Of a DNA stretch of 5,611 bases, positions 1 through 5,510 are shown piece by piece. The notes under the pieces are model-generated. The model saw only the letters and a list, made by a program, of their open reading frames with translations, was not told the origin of the DNA and made no database searches. Made by a program: the position numbers and the translations under genes. This DNA is from Fidelibacterota bacterium (lineage in GTDB: Bacteria > Fidelibacterota > BS150m-G59), in contig JADHUZ010000103.1 of assembly GCA_016784265.1 (NCBI GenBank), positions 1 to 5,611 of the forward strand, in the 5' to 3' direction. Numbering within the stretch: the first letter of the stretch is position 1; every line of letters starts with the position of its first letter.

Positions 1-751
1 AATCAACAATAGATTTTGTTGTAAAATAAAAAACTCGCGCGCCGTTATCTAAAAATACATTTTGGCTCGGCAATATTCTGCCATCACGATCTATGACAAT
101 TCTGTTTGGATTTCTTCCGTCAACATTGCGCACAGTCAGATCCGGATTATCCGCGATGATTGTATTCGTTCCGACCATCACCGCATCAAATTTTGCTCGC
201 ATTTTGTGGACATCTTTGCGAGATTCACCACAAGAAATCCATTGGGAAGAGCCATCATCTTTCGCATAAAATCCATCTTTGGAGAGTGCTAATTTGACAG
301 TTACAAAAGGCAAACGCGTTTCAGCCCAATAATTATAAAATCGATTCAAATCGTCAGTCAATTCTTGCAACACGCCAAAATCGACCTGAACGCCGTTCGA
401 TCTCAATTTTTCAATGCTTTTTCCACATATTCGAGGATTTGGATCAATCGACCCAACAACGACGCGACGTATCTTATTTTCTAAAATTAAATCCGTGCAC
501 GGTGGAGTTTTGCCAAAATAATTACAAGGCTCGAGCGTTACATAAATCGTCGCACCGGAAACATCGCTATCGCCGATTGCATTCACTTCCGCATGCGCTT
601 CCCCAAATTTTTGATGAAATCCGGTGCCAATAATTTCTTGATTGCGAACCAGAACAGCACCGACCATCGGATTTGGCGAGACTTTTCCTGCGCCTTTTAA
701 CGCAAGATCAATCGCCAATTTCATGTAGGCAATGTCTTCCTTTTTTGCCAT
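1..751 (-). CDS. ribD: Bifunctional riboflavin biosynthesis protein RibD (deaminase/reductase), 3' end missing
   Basis: Cytosolic enzyme for two consecutive steps of riboflavin synthesis: deamination of diaminohydroxyphosphoribosylaminopyrimidine, then NADPH-dependent reduction of the ribosyl side chain. The reading frame is open from an ATG at 751-749 to the left edge, giving 250 residues of a family usually about 360 long, so roughly the last 100 are outside. The N-terminal deaminase domain (about 1-145) has SPNPMVGAV at 25-33, the zinc/catalytic block HAE at 53-55 and PCNYFGKTPPC at 75-85 (Zn ligands H53, C76, C85; E55 catalytic), and DPNP at 103-106. The reductase domain (from about 148) shows KLALSKDG at 153-160, QWIS at 170-173, then HKMRAKFDAVMVGTNT and DNPDLTVR to residue 208. 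The start fits the family's short N-terminal lead. No good Shine-Dalgarno is visible before it. It lies 32 bases after frr and is probably read with it. Confidence 0.95.
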   Translation of the reverse strand, partial: MAKKEDIAYMKLAIDLALKGAGKVSPNPMVGAVLVRNQEIIGTGFHQKFGEAHAEVNAIGDSDVSGATIYVTLEPCNYFGKTPPCTDLILENKIRRVVVGSIDPNPRICGKSIEKLRSNGVQVDFGVLQELTDDLNRFYNYWAETRLPFVTVKLALSKDGFYAKDDGSSQWISCGESRKDVHKMRAKFDAVMVGTNTIIADNPDLTVRNVDGRNPNRIVIDRDGRILPSQNVFLDNGARVFYFTTKSIVD

Positions 752-783
752 TTTTGTGTTATTCTATTTGGTTGTTAATCAAC

Positions 784-1341
784 TTAATCTTCTAAGATTG
801 ATTTTTCTTTTTCTTTTATCAAATCGTCAATTTTTTTAATAGAATCATTCGTCAAATTCTGCATATCATCGTAAGCGACAGAAGCCTCATCTTGGCTGAT
901 ATCGCGATTTTTTTCTATCGCTTTAATTTTATTATTCGCATCTTTCCTAACATTACGAATAGCGATTCGTCCTTCCTCAGCCATTTTATGTGCCAACTTG
1001 GCTAGTTCTCCCCTCCGCTCCGATGTCAACTCTGGAATCGGCACACGGATAATTTCGCCATTATTCGTCGGATTCAGTCCTAAATTCGCTTCTAAAATTG
1101 CCTTTTCGATATCAGAAATAATCCGCTTTTCCCACGGCTGAACAACAAGTAAACGGGCTTCCGGCACTGTTACTTTGGCAACCTGTTCAAGCGGTGTCGC
1201 CACACCGTAATAATCCACTGTGATGTGTTTTAAAAGTTCAGTCGAAGCCCGACCAGTTCGCAATGATGCAAATTCACGATTCGTGTGAGCAATGCTTTTT
1301 TGCATGTGATCTTTGGCTGTGGTAATAATTTCTTTGACCAT
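784..1341 (-). CDS. frr: Ribosome recycling factor
   Basis: Cytosolic tRNA-mimic protein that, with EF-G, splits the post-termination ribosome so its subunits can be reused. At 185 residues it has exactly the usual bacterial length. Family motifs are intact: LRTGRAS at 27-33, VDYYG at 42-46, TPLEQVAKVTVPEARLL at 49-65, QPW at 68-70, the run IRVPIPELTSERR at 98-110, and AIRNVRKDA at 127-135. R132 matches the arginine known to be needed for ribosome binding in E. coli RRF. Residues about 31-104 form domain II and the two flanks form the three-helix bundle; the C-terminus is lysine/glutamate rich, as expected. The ATG lies 3 bases after the pyrH stop with a strong AAAGGAG inside the end of pyrH, so translation is probably coupled. 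The pyrH-frr order is conserved widely in bacteria. Confidence 0.98.
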   Translation of the reverse strand: MVKEIITTAKDHMQKSIAHTNREFASLRTGRASTELLKHITVDYYGVATPLEQVAKVTVPEARLLVVQPWEKRIISDIEKAILEANLGLNPTNNGEIIRVPIPELTSERRGELAKLAHKMAEEGRIAIRNVRKDANNKIKAIEKNRDISQDEASVAYDDMQNLTNDSIKKIDDLIKEKEKSILED

Positions 1342-1344
1342 GTT

Positions 1345-2064
1345 CTATCTCCTTTGAATGGTTGTTCCAAAAGTTTTATCGGCAAGCGCCTTTTTGAAAT
1401 TTCCGCGTTTAGAAATATTAAATACTTGAATGGGAATTTGATTATCCTGACACATTGTCAACGCTGTCAAATCCATCACTCGAAGTTGATGAGCAATCGC
1501 ATCGGAAAATGTTAATTTGTCGAATTTCGTCGCATCGGTAAATTTTTTAGGATCTTTGTCATAGACACCATCAACTTGCGTTCCCTTGTAAAGACAATCT
1601 GCTTGAATTTCCGCCGCGCGAAGTGCCGCGCAAGTATCTGTCGAAAAGAAAGGATTCCCAGTGCCACCAGCGAAAATGAGAATTTGGTTTTGCTCCAAAT
1701 CAGCCAATGCACTGTCTCTATGAAAAGGCACGGCAATCTTCGGCATTGAAAGAGCCGAATAAATTTTGGATTTTACATTTTGAGACGAAAATTCCGTGTG
1801 GAGGGCAATCGCGTTAATCATCGTTGCCAGCATGCCCATATAATCGGCGTTTACGCGATCAAATCCGATTGTCTGAGAGGCAGAAAGTCCACGAAAAATA
1901 TTTCCACCGCCAATCACAATTCCAATTTGAATATTTTTTACTTCGGCAATTTCACCGCAAATGCGAGACAATCGCTTTGGATCAATTCCAATCTTCGCAT
2001 CACCGGCAAGAAACTCACCGCTGAGTTTTAGTATTATTCGACCAGGACTGGAATCCGAAGACAT
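1345..2064 (-). CDS. pyrH: UMP kinase (uridylate kinase)
   Basis: Phosphorylates UMP to UDP with ATP, the entry step to all pyrimidine nucleoside di- and triphosphates; cytosolic hexamer in the amino-acid-kinase fold, typically GTP-activated and UTP-inhibited. The 239 residues are normal length. Visible motifs are ILKLSGE at 11-17 (K13 phosphate binding), IGGGNIFRG at 51-59, the UMP-site region RVNADYMGMLAT at 70-81 (D74), FAGGTGNPFFSTDT at 131-144, and KGTQVDGVYDKDP at 160-172. The usual lysine-alanine-threonine triplet of the ATP site reads lysine-glycine-threonine here (160-162), a mild change. Its ATG follows the tsf TAG directly (TAGATG). The only nearby purine stretch is AGAAG, so initiation probably depends on ribosomes finishing tsf. 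The next gene, frr, uses pyrH's last codons as its ribosome binding site. Confidence 0.98.
   Translation of the reverse strand: MSSDSSPGRIILKLSGEFLAGDAKIGIDPKRLSRICGEIAEVKNIQIGIVIGGGNIFRGLSASQTIGFDRVNADYMGMLATMINAIALHTEFSSQNVKSKIYSALSMPKIAVPFHRDSALADLEQNQILIFAGGTGNPFFSTDTCAALRAAEIQADCLYKGTQVDGVYDKDPKKFTDATKFDKLTFSDAIAHQLRVMDLTALTMCQDNQIPIQVFNISKRGNFKKALADKTFGTTIQRR
1348..1355 (-). promoter_or_regulatory. Shine-Dalgarno of frr, inside the end of pyrH
   Basis: On the minus strand AAAGGAGA runs directly into pyrH's TAG stop; AGGAG is 7 bases before the frr ATG. The site is made of pyrH's final Gln-Arg-Arg codons, so ribosomes ending pyrH uncover or occupy the frr start. Confidence 0.8.
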
Positions 2065-2706
2065 CTATTCTTCTGAGTCAGCGCCTTCACCTAATTGGAA
2101 CCGAATAAAACGACTGATTTGCACATTCTCACCAGTTTTTGCCATCATTTCTTTCACGACATCTTCGACTGTCTTGTCAGGATCTTTAATGAATGCTTGT
2201 TCCAGCAGGCACGTTTCTTGGAGATATTTATTTATCTTGCCTTCAATAATCCGTTCTATAATATTCGCAGGTTTCTTTTCGTTTTCCATTTGCGCTCTGT
2301 AAATCTCTTTTTCTTTTTCGATAAAATCAGAGGCGACTTTTTCTCTGGAAACAAAAAGCGGATTCATTCCAACAATGTGAACAGAAATGTTCTTGCAAAA
2401 ACTCCGATAATCTTCCGTTTTTGCGACAAAGTCCGTCTCGCAATTAACTTCGAGCAACACACCAATTCGTCCAAAGTGGTGTCCATCCGGCTGTCTCCCC
2501 TCCGGATTATGCACATAAGAATAAATCAAGCCTTCGTTGGTTGATCTGCCCGTGCGTTTTGACGCTTTGGCTATACCTTGTTTGCGAAGATGATCGACTG
2601 CTTTGTCCAAATCACCTTCCATTTCGATTAATGCTTTTTTGCAATCCATCATACCAGCGCCCGTTGCATCTCGCAGGCTCTTTACTTCTTTTGCAGAAAT
2701 ATTCAC
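2065..2706 (-). CDS. tsf: Translation elongation factor Ts
   Basis: Guanine-nucleotide exchange factor that releases GDP from EF-Tu. The 213 residues make this the short form (Thermus-like, about 200) rather than the E. coli form (about 280). The N-terminal UBA-like domain carries LRDATGAGMMDCKKAL at 11-26; the core contains EVNCETDFVAK at 86-96, which includes the TDFV element that contacts EF-Tu; the C-terminal part has KYLQETCLLEQAF and a closing GENVQISRFIRFQLGEG segment. About ten extra residues (67-79, including RQPDGHHFG) sit before RIGVLLEVN compared with the Thermus protein as I recall it. The start codon is GTG at 2706-2704: an in-frame TAA lies at 2715-2713, and the next methionine would cut into the conserved GAGMMD motif. 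It lies 33 bases after rpsB and abuts pyrH. Confidence 0.97.
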   Translation of the reverse strand: MNISAKEVKSLRDATGAGMMDCKKALIEMEGDLDKAVDHLRKQGIAKASKRTGRSTNEGLIYSYVHNPEGRQPDGHHFGRIGVLLEVNCETDFVAKTEDYRSFCKNISVHIVGMNPLFVSREKVASDFIEKEKEIYRAQMENEKKPANIIERIIEGKINKYLQETCLLEQAFIKDPDKTVEDVVKEMMAKTGENVQISRFIRFQLGEGADSEE

Positions 2707-2714
2707 TGTTTTTT

Positions 2715-2720
2715 ATCCCC
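2715..2720 (-). promoter_or_regulatory. Shine-Dalgarno of tsf (supports GTG start)
   Basis: Reading on the minus strand, GGGGAT lies 8 bases before the GTG at 2706-2704. With an in-frame stop overlapping it at 2715-2713, this fixes the tsf start at GTG. The 33-base rpsB-tsf gap holds no terminator-like hairpin. Confidence 0.7.
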
Positions 2721-2739
2721 TATCAAAACTATTAAAAAA

Positions 2740-3417
2740 TTATTGCCCTTTTGCAGATTGTTGAATCATTTGGCTAAACGAATTCATAATCAATTGTACA
2801 GTCCGAATCGAATCATCGTTTGCTGGAATTGGATAATCAATTACAGTCGGATCAGTATTTGTATCAACAATCCCGACAACCGGAATGCCCAGCGTTTTTG
2901 CTTCGTTGACAGCGATATCATTAAACTCGATATCCGCAACAATAATAACATCAGGAAGCCGACGCATTTCGATGATTCCGCTGTGCAATTTGTGCAATTT
3001 TTCACGTTCACATTCACGCATGATTCGTTCTTTTTTTGTGATCGTATATTTCAGACTTTCTTTGTCAAGTTCTTTGAGTCGATTGATTGATTGGCGAATA
3101 GTATTAAAATTGGTCAATGCGCCACCGAGCCACCGTTCAACAATAAAATATGAACCGCATTCTTCAGCCGCTTGCATCACCGCTGTGCGCATATTTTTCT
3201 TAGTGCACAAGAACAATACTTTCCCACCACCACTAACAATATCCCGAACCATTTTCAACGCCGTATCAAGCCGCGCGATTGTCTGTTCCAAATCGATTAC
3301 ATGAACACCATTTTTTTCGGAAAAAATAAATGGTTTCATTCGAGGATTCCATTTCCTCCGCATATGCCCAAAATGAGCACCACTTGCTAGTAGACTTTGT
3401 ATCGTAATTTCTGACAT
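2740..3417 (-). CDS. rpsB: 30S ribosomal protein S2
   Basis: Component of the small ribosomal subunit on the solvent side near the head-body junction, needed for S1 binding in species that have S1. The 225 residues are slightly shorter than E. coli S2 (about 241); the shortfall is in the tail. Conserved blocks are GAHFGH at 13-18, RRKWNPRMKPFIF at 20-32, VHVIDLEQT at 38-46, RWLGGALTNFNTI at about 95-107, and the long C-terminal run containing PDVIIVADIEFNDIAVNEA, GIPVVGIVDTNTDP and IDYPIPANDDSIRT. The ATG at 3417-3415 comes just before the expected SEITIQSLL lead and lies 5 bases after the rpsI stop. It has AAAGG formed by rpsI's last codons. It precedes tsf, the near-universal rpsB-tsf pair. 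Confidence 0.98.
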   Translation of the reverse strand: MSEITIQSLLASGAHFGHMRRKWNPRMKPFIFSEKNGVHVIDLEQTIARLDTALKMVRDIVSGGGKVLFLCTKKNMRTAVMQAAEECGSYFIVERWLGGALTNFNTIRQSINRLKELDKESLKYTITKKERIMRECEREKLHKLHSGIIEMRRLPDVIIVADIEFNDIAVNEAKTLGIPVVGIVDTNTDPTVIDYPIPANDDSIRTVQLIMNSFSQMIQQSAKGQ

Positions 3418-3422
3418 ATAAT

Positions 3423-3818
3423 TTACCTTTTAGAAAATTGAAAACGTTTTCTGGCACCGGGGCGACCGTATTTTTTACGCTCAACCACACGTGCATCTCG
3501 GGTCAAAAAGCCCGCCTGTTTTAGTTCAAGATGAAAGTCGGAATTAATTTTATCCAACGCTCTTGAAACTCCCAAGCGGATAGCACCCGCCTGACCCGAT
3601 TGACCGCCGCCTTTTACTTTGACATTAATATCGTATTTTTTAACGACATCCAACAAAGCCAACGGTTGCGTAACCACATTCATCAGCGAGTCTCTCATTA
3701 GATATTCTCTGGCTTTTCTTTGATTGATCAAAAATTTGCCTTTTCCGGGCTTCACCCGAACTTGTGCCACAGCAGCTTTCCTGCGCCCTGTTGCCAATGT
3801 ATAATCTGATTTTATCAT
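3423..3818 (-). CDS. rpsI: 30S ribosomal protein S9
   Basis: Small-subunit head protein whose basic C-terminal tail reaches the P-site tRNA anticodon. The 131 residues match the family (about 130). Motifs are ATGRRKAAVAQVRVKPG at 9-25, VKGGGQSGQAGAIRLGVSRAL at about 68-88, and the diagnostic tail ERKKYGRPGARKRFQFSKR at 113-131, ending in the invariant SKR. The ATG at 3818-3816 is preceded by GGAGAAG (3829-3835) 10 bases upstream, with a second purine run GAGAG closer in. It lies 20 bases after rplM, the conserved L13-S9 pair, and its last lysine and arginine codons double as the rpsB ribosome binding site. Confidence 0.98.
   Translation of the reverse strand: MIKSDYTLATGRRKAAVAQVRVKPGKGKFLINQRKAREYLMRDSLMNVVTQPLALLDVVKKYDINVKVKGGGQSGQAGAIRLGVSRALDKINSDFHLELKQAGFLTRDARVVERKKYGRPGARKRFQFSKR
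3426..3430 (-). promoter_or_regulatory. Shine-Dalgarno of rpsB, inside the end of rpsI
   Basis: AAAGG on the minus strand is formed by the last Lys-Arg codons of rpsI, 8 bases before the rpsB ATG. This suggests coupled translation of S9 and S2. Confidence 0.7.
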
Positions 3819-3838
3819 TTACTCTCAACTTCTCCGAT

Positions 3839-4267
3839 TTATAATTTGATTGATTCTGGCTGTTGCGCTTTATGAGGATGATCTGTTCCAGAATAAACTT
3901 TTAGTTTCTTCAGCATTTTTGCGCCCAACGAATTATGAGGAAGCATCCCTTTTACAGCCTTTTGAATAACGCGATCCGGGTGCTTTTCTATCATTTCCCT
4001 GAAAGATGTAAATTTCACACCGCCCGGATAGCCAGTATGCCGGAAATAAGATTTGGCTTCCGCTTTTTTACCAGTAAGACGAATCTTTTCCGCATTAACA
4101 ATAACGACAAAATCGCCGTTATCCAAATGAGGAACAAAATTTGGCTTGTGTTTCCCACGCAGAATCTGTGCCACTTGGCTCGCCAATCGACCTAAAACTT
4201 GTCCATCCGCATCAAGCATAACCCACTTCGGGTCCAAATCACCCGCTTTTAATGTATAGGTTTTCAT
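3839..4267 (-). CDS. rplM: 50S ribosomal protein L13
   Basis: Early-assembling large-subunit protein that binds 23S rRNA. The 142 residues equal the E. coli length. Conserved elements are KWVMLDADGQVLGRLAS at 14-30, ILRGKHKPNFVPHLDNGD at 35-52, VVIVNAEKIRLTGKK at 54-68, YFRHTGYPGG at 74-83, and KGMLPHNSLG at 106-115, with the closing KVYSGTDHPHKAQQP at 123-137. It is the first gene of the minus-strand cluster and faces the divergent intergenic region, so the operon promoter should lie upstream of it. GGAGATGG sits before the ATG with 9 bases between GGAG and the start. Confidence 0.98.
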   Translation of the reverse strand: MKTYTLKAGDLDPKWVMLDADGQVLGRLASQVAQILRGKHKPNFVPHLDNGDFVVIVNAEKIRLTGKKAEAKSYFRHTGYPGGVKFTSFREMIEKHPDRVIQKAVKGMLPHNSLGAKMLKKLKVYSGTDHPHKAQQPESIKL

Positions 4268-4272
4268 TCAAA

Positions 4273-4280
4273 CCATCTCC
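4273..4280 (-). promoter_or_regulatory. Shine-Dalgarno of rplM
   Basis: GGAGATGG on the minus strand; the GGAG core is 9 bases from the ATG at 4267-4265. It marks the first translation start of the ribosomal cluster. Confidence 0.75.
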
Positions 4281-4327
4281 AAAATGTTTAAAATTGTATT
4301 AGAATAAAGCAGAGTAATTTAAAATAA

Positions 4328-4358
4328 ATTATCATTTCTATCCAAACATTAAATACAA
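4328..4358 (-). promoter_or_regulatory. Possible promoter of the rplM-frr cluster
   Basis: The 158-base gap between rplM and the divergent gene must hold the cluster's promoter. The best pair I see on the minus strand is TTGTAT (4358-4353) and GATAAT (4333-4328) with a long 19-base spacer. An alternative -10 is TACAAT (4298-4293), which has no convincing -35. The region is so A/T-rich that such matches are expected by chance, so treat the exact site as a guess; only the location of a promoter in this gap is well supported. Confidence 0.25.
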
Positions 4359-4368
4359 TAAGTTTAAA

Positions 4369-4398
4369 TTGGAAATACACGCTATTTCGGAGTAAATT
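4369..4398 (+). promoter_or_regulatory. Possible promoter of the threonine dehydrogenase gene
   Basis: TTGGAA (4369-4374) and TAAATT (4393-4398), 18 bases apart, each match four of six sigma-70 consensus positions. They would start transcription about 20 bases before the ATG. Weak evidence in an A/T-rich gap. Confidence 0.25.
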
Positions 4399-4411
4399 TA
4401 TCGGTCTGAAT

Positions 4412-4417
4412 AAAGGA
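4412..4417 (+). promoter_or_regulatory. Shine-Dalgarno of the threonine dehydrogenase gene
   Basis: AAAGGA lies 8 bases before the ATG at 4426 and supports that start, which places the Rossmann glycine motif at the usual N-terminal position. Confidence 0.75.
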
Positions 4418-4425
4418 CGCTTTTT

Positions 4426-5445
4426 ATGCGAAAACCAATCATTTTAATTACAGGCGCGAATGGCGAAATGGGACACGGCTTGATTTCTGCGCTAAACAAA
4501 AGTGGAATCTCGAACATCATCGCGATGGATTTGCAAACTTTAGATGCAACAATTTCTGATAAAGTAATGGAACCCATCATCGGAAATGTGCTCGATAAAA
4601 CGCTGATGGAACAGATTAACGGCGAATATGAAATTTCCGCAATTTATCATCTCGCGGCGTTGCTTTCTACTCGTGCTGAATTTTCCCCGCAATCCGCACA
4701 CGATGTAAATGTTGACGGGACACTGAATCTGCTCACACTCGCCGCTGAACAAGGTCGCTCGCAAGGCAAAGCAATCAAATTTTTCTTCCCAAGTTCAATC
4801 GCTGTCTATGGTTTACCAAATCTGGAAACAAAAAAATCCGCCGCCGCAATTTTGGAAAATCAATTCTGCACACCGGAAACAATGTATGGTTGCAACAAAA
4901 TTTATTCCGAATTGCTCGGCAGTTATTTTGAGAAAAATTACCAACGACTCGCCGCACAAGATTTAAGCGGTTTTGTGGACTTTCGCTCAATTCGCTTCCC
5001 GGGAATTATTTCTGCGATGACGATTCCCACAGGTGGCACTTCCGATTTTGCACCCGAAATGCTCCACGCCGCCGCAAAGGGCGAAAAATACGATTGCTTC
5101 GTTCGCGATGACACGCAAATTCCATTTATGACAATGCCTGATGCAATTTCTGCGATTTCCGATTTGATGCGTGCACCGAAAAAAAACCTGACACAATCTG
5201 TTTACAATGTTCGAGCATTTGCACCAACTGCCGCCGAACTTCGCGAAAAAACGCTTTCTTTTTTCCCAAATGCAAAAATTGGCACCGAAATTAGCGAAAA
5301 ACGACAAGCGATTGTGGACAGTTGGCCCCAAGATTGCGATGACTCAGCGGCGAAAACGGACTGGAATTGGCAACCAAAACACGATTTTGAAACAGCATTT
5401 GAGGAATATTTGATACCGAATATTACAGCAATTTACAATGTGTAG
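4426..5445 (+). CDS. SDR-type L-threonine 3-dehydrogenase (NAD-dependent epimerase/dehydratase family)
   Basis: Extended short-chain dehydrogenase, probably oxidising L-threonine to 2-amino-3-ketobutyrate with NAD+, the first step to glycine plus acetyl-CoA. The N-terminal Rossmann motif GANGEMG is at 10-16, with D35 after the second strand favouring NAD over NADP. HLAALLS is at 75-81, PSSIAVYG at 122-129, and the catalytic YxxxK is Y154/K158 with S124. Beyond generic epimerases, the blocks RFPGIISA (190-197), GGTSDFAPEMLHAAAKGE (203-220), IPFMTMPDA, YNVRAF and RQAIVDSWP (293-301) followed by DDSAAKTDWNW closely resemble animal and Flavobacterium threonine dehydrogenases as I recall them. At 339 residues it is a little longer than those, with extra residues near 111-117 and 172-184. 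A nucleotide-sugar epimerase is the alternative, but the C-terminal blocks argue against it. It diverges from rplM. The zinc-type enzyme of E. coli is unrelated, so I give no symbol. Confidence 0.85.
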   Translation: MRKPIILITGANGEMGHGLISALNKSGISNIIAMDLQTLDATISDKVMEPIIGNVLDKTLMEQINGEYEISAIYHLAALLSTRAEFSPQSAHDVNVDGTLNLLTLAAEQGRSQGKAIKFFFPSSIAVYGLPNLETKKSAAAILENQFCTPETMYGCNKIYSELLGSYFEKNYQRLAAQDLSGFVDFRSIRFPGIISAMTIPTGGTSDFAPEMLHAAAKGEKYDCFVRDDTQIPFMTMPDAISAISDLMRAPKKNLTQSVYNVRAFAPTAAELREKTLSFFPNAKIGTEISEKRQAIVDSWPQDCDDSAAKTDWNWQPKHDFETAFEEYLIPNITAIYNV

Positions 5446-5495
5446 TAAAGGCACAAATTGATAATTAGCATGTCAATAAACAGTGGCAATACCAC

Positions 5496-5502
5496 AAAGG
5501 AG
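5496..5502 (+). promoter_or_regulatory. Shine-Dalgarno of the lipoprotein gene
   Basis: AAAGGAG, 8 bases before the ATG at 5511, is a strong site. It makes the truncated reading frame at the right edge believable as a real gene. Confidence 0.75.
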
Positions 5503-5510
5503 ATAGTAAT

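Noticed and set aside
62..633. Plus-strand open frames of 64-76 codons within the ribD region
   Set aside because: They are antisense to a clear RibD reading frame, have no family motifs and no plausible ribosome binding sites; the minus-strand frame explains the stretch fully.
771..783. GTTG/CAAC inverted repeat between frr and ribD as a terminator
   Set aside because: Only a 4-bp stem with a 5-base loop and no following U tract in the direction of transcription; too weak to call.
1780..3390. Several plus-strand open frames of 64-149 codons opposite pyrH, tsf and rpsB
   Set aside because: Low-complexity, cysteine/phenylalanine/histidine-rich translations typical of antisense shadows; the minus-strand genes are unmistakable.
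4987..5331. Minus-strand open frame of 114 codons opposite the dehydrogenase
   Set aside because: It lies wholly within a well-conserved coding sequence on the other strand and shows no recognisable domain.
5483..5495. GTGG/CCAC hairpin just before the lipoprotein Shine-Dalgarno
   Set aside because: A 4-bp stem with a 5-base loop occurs often by chance; no evidence that it terminates transcription or regulates translation.
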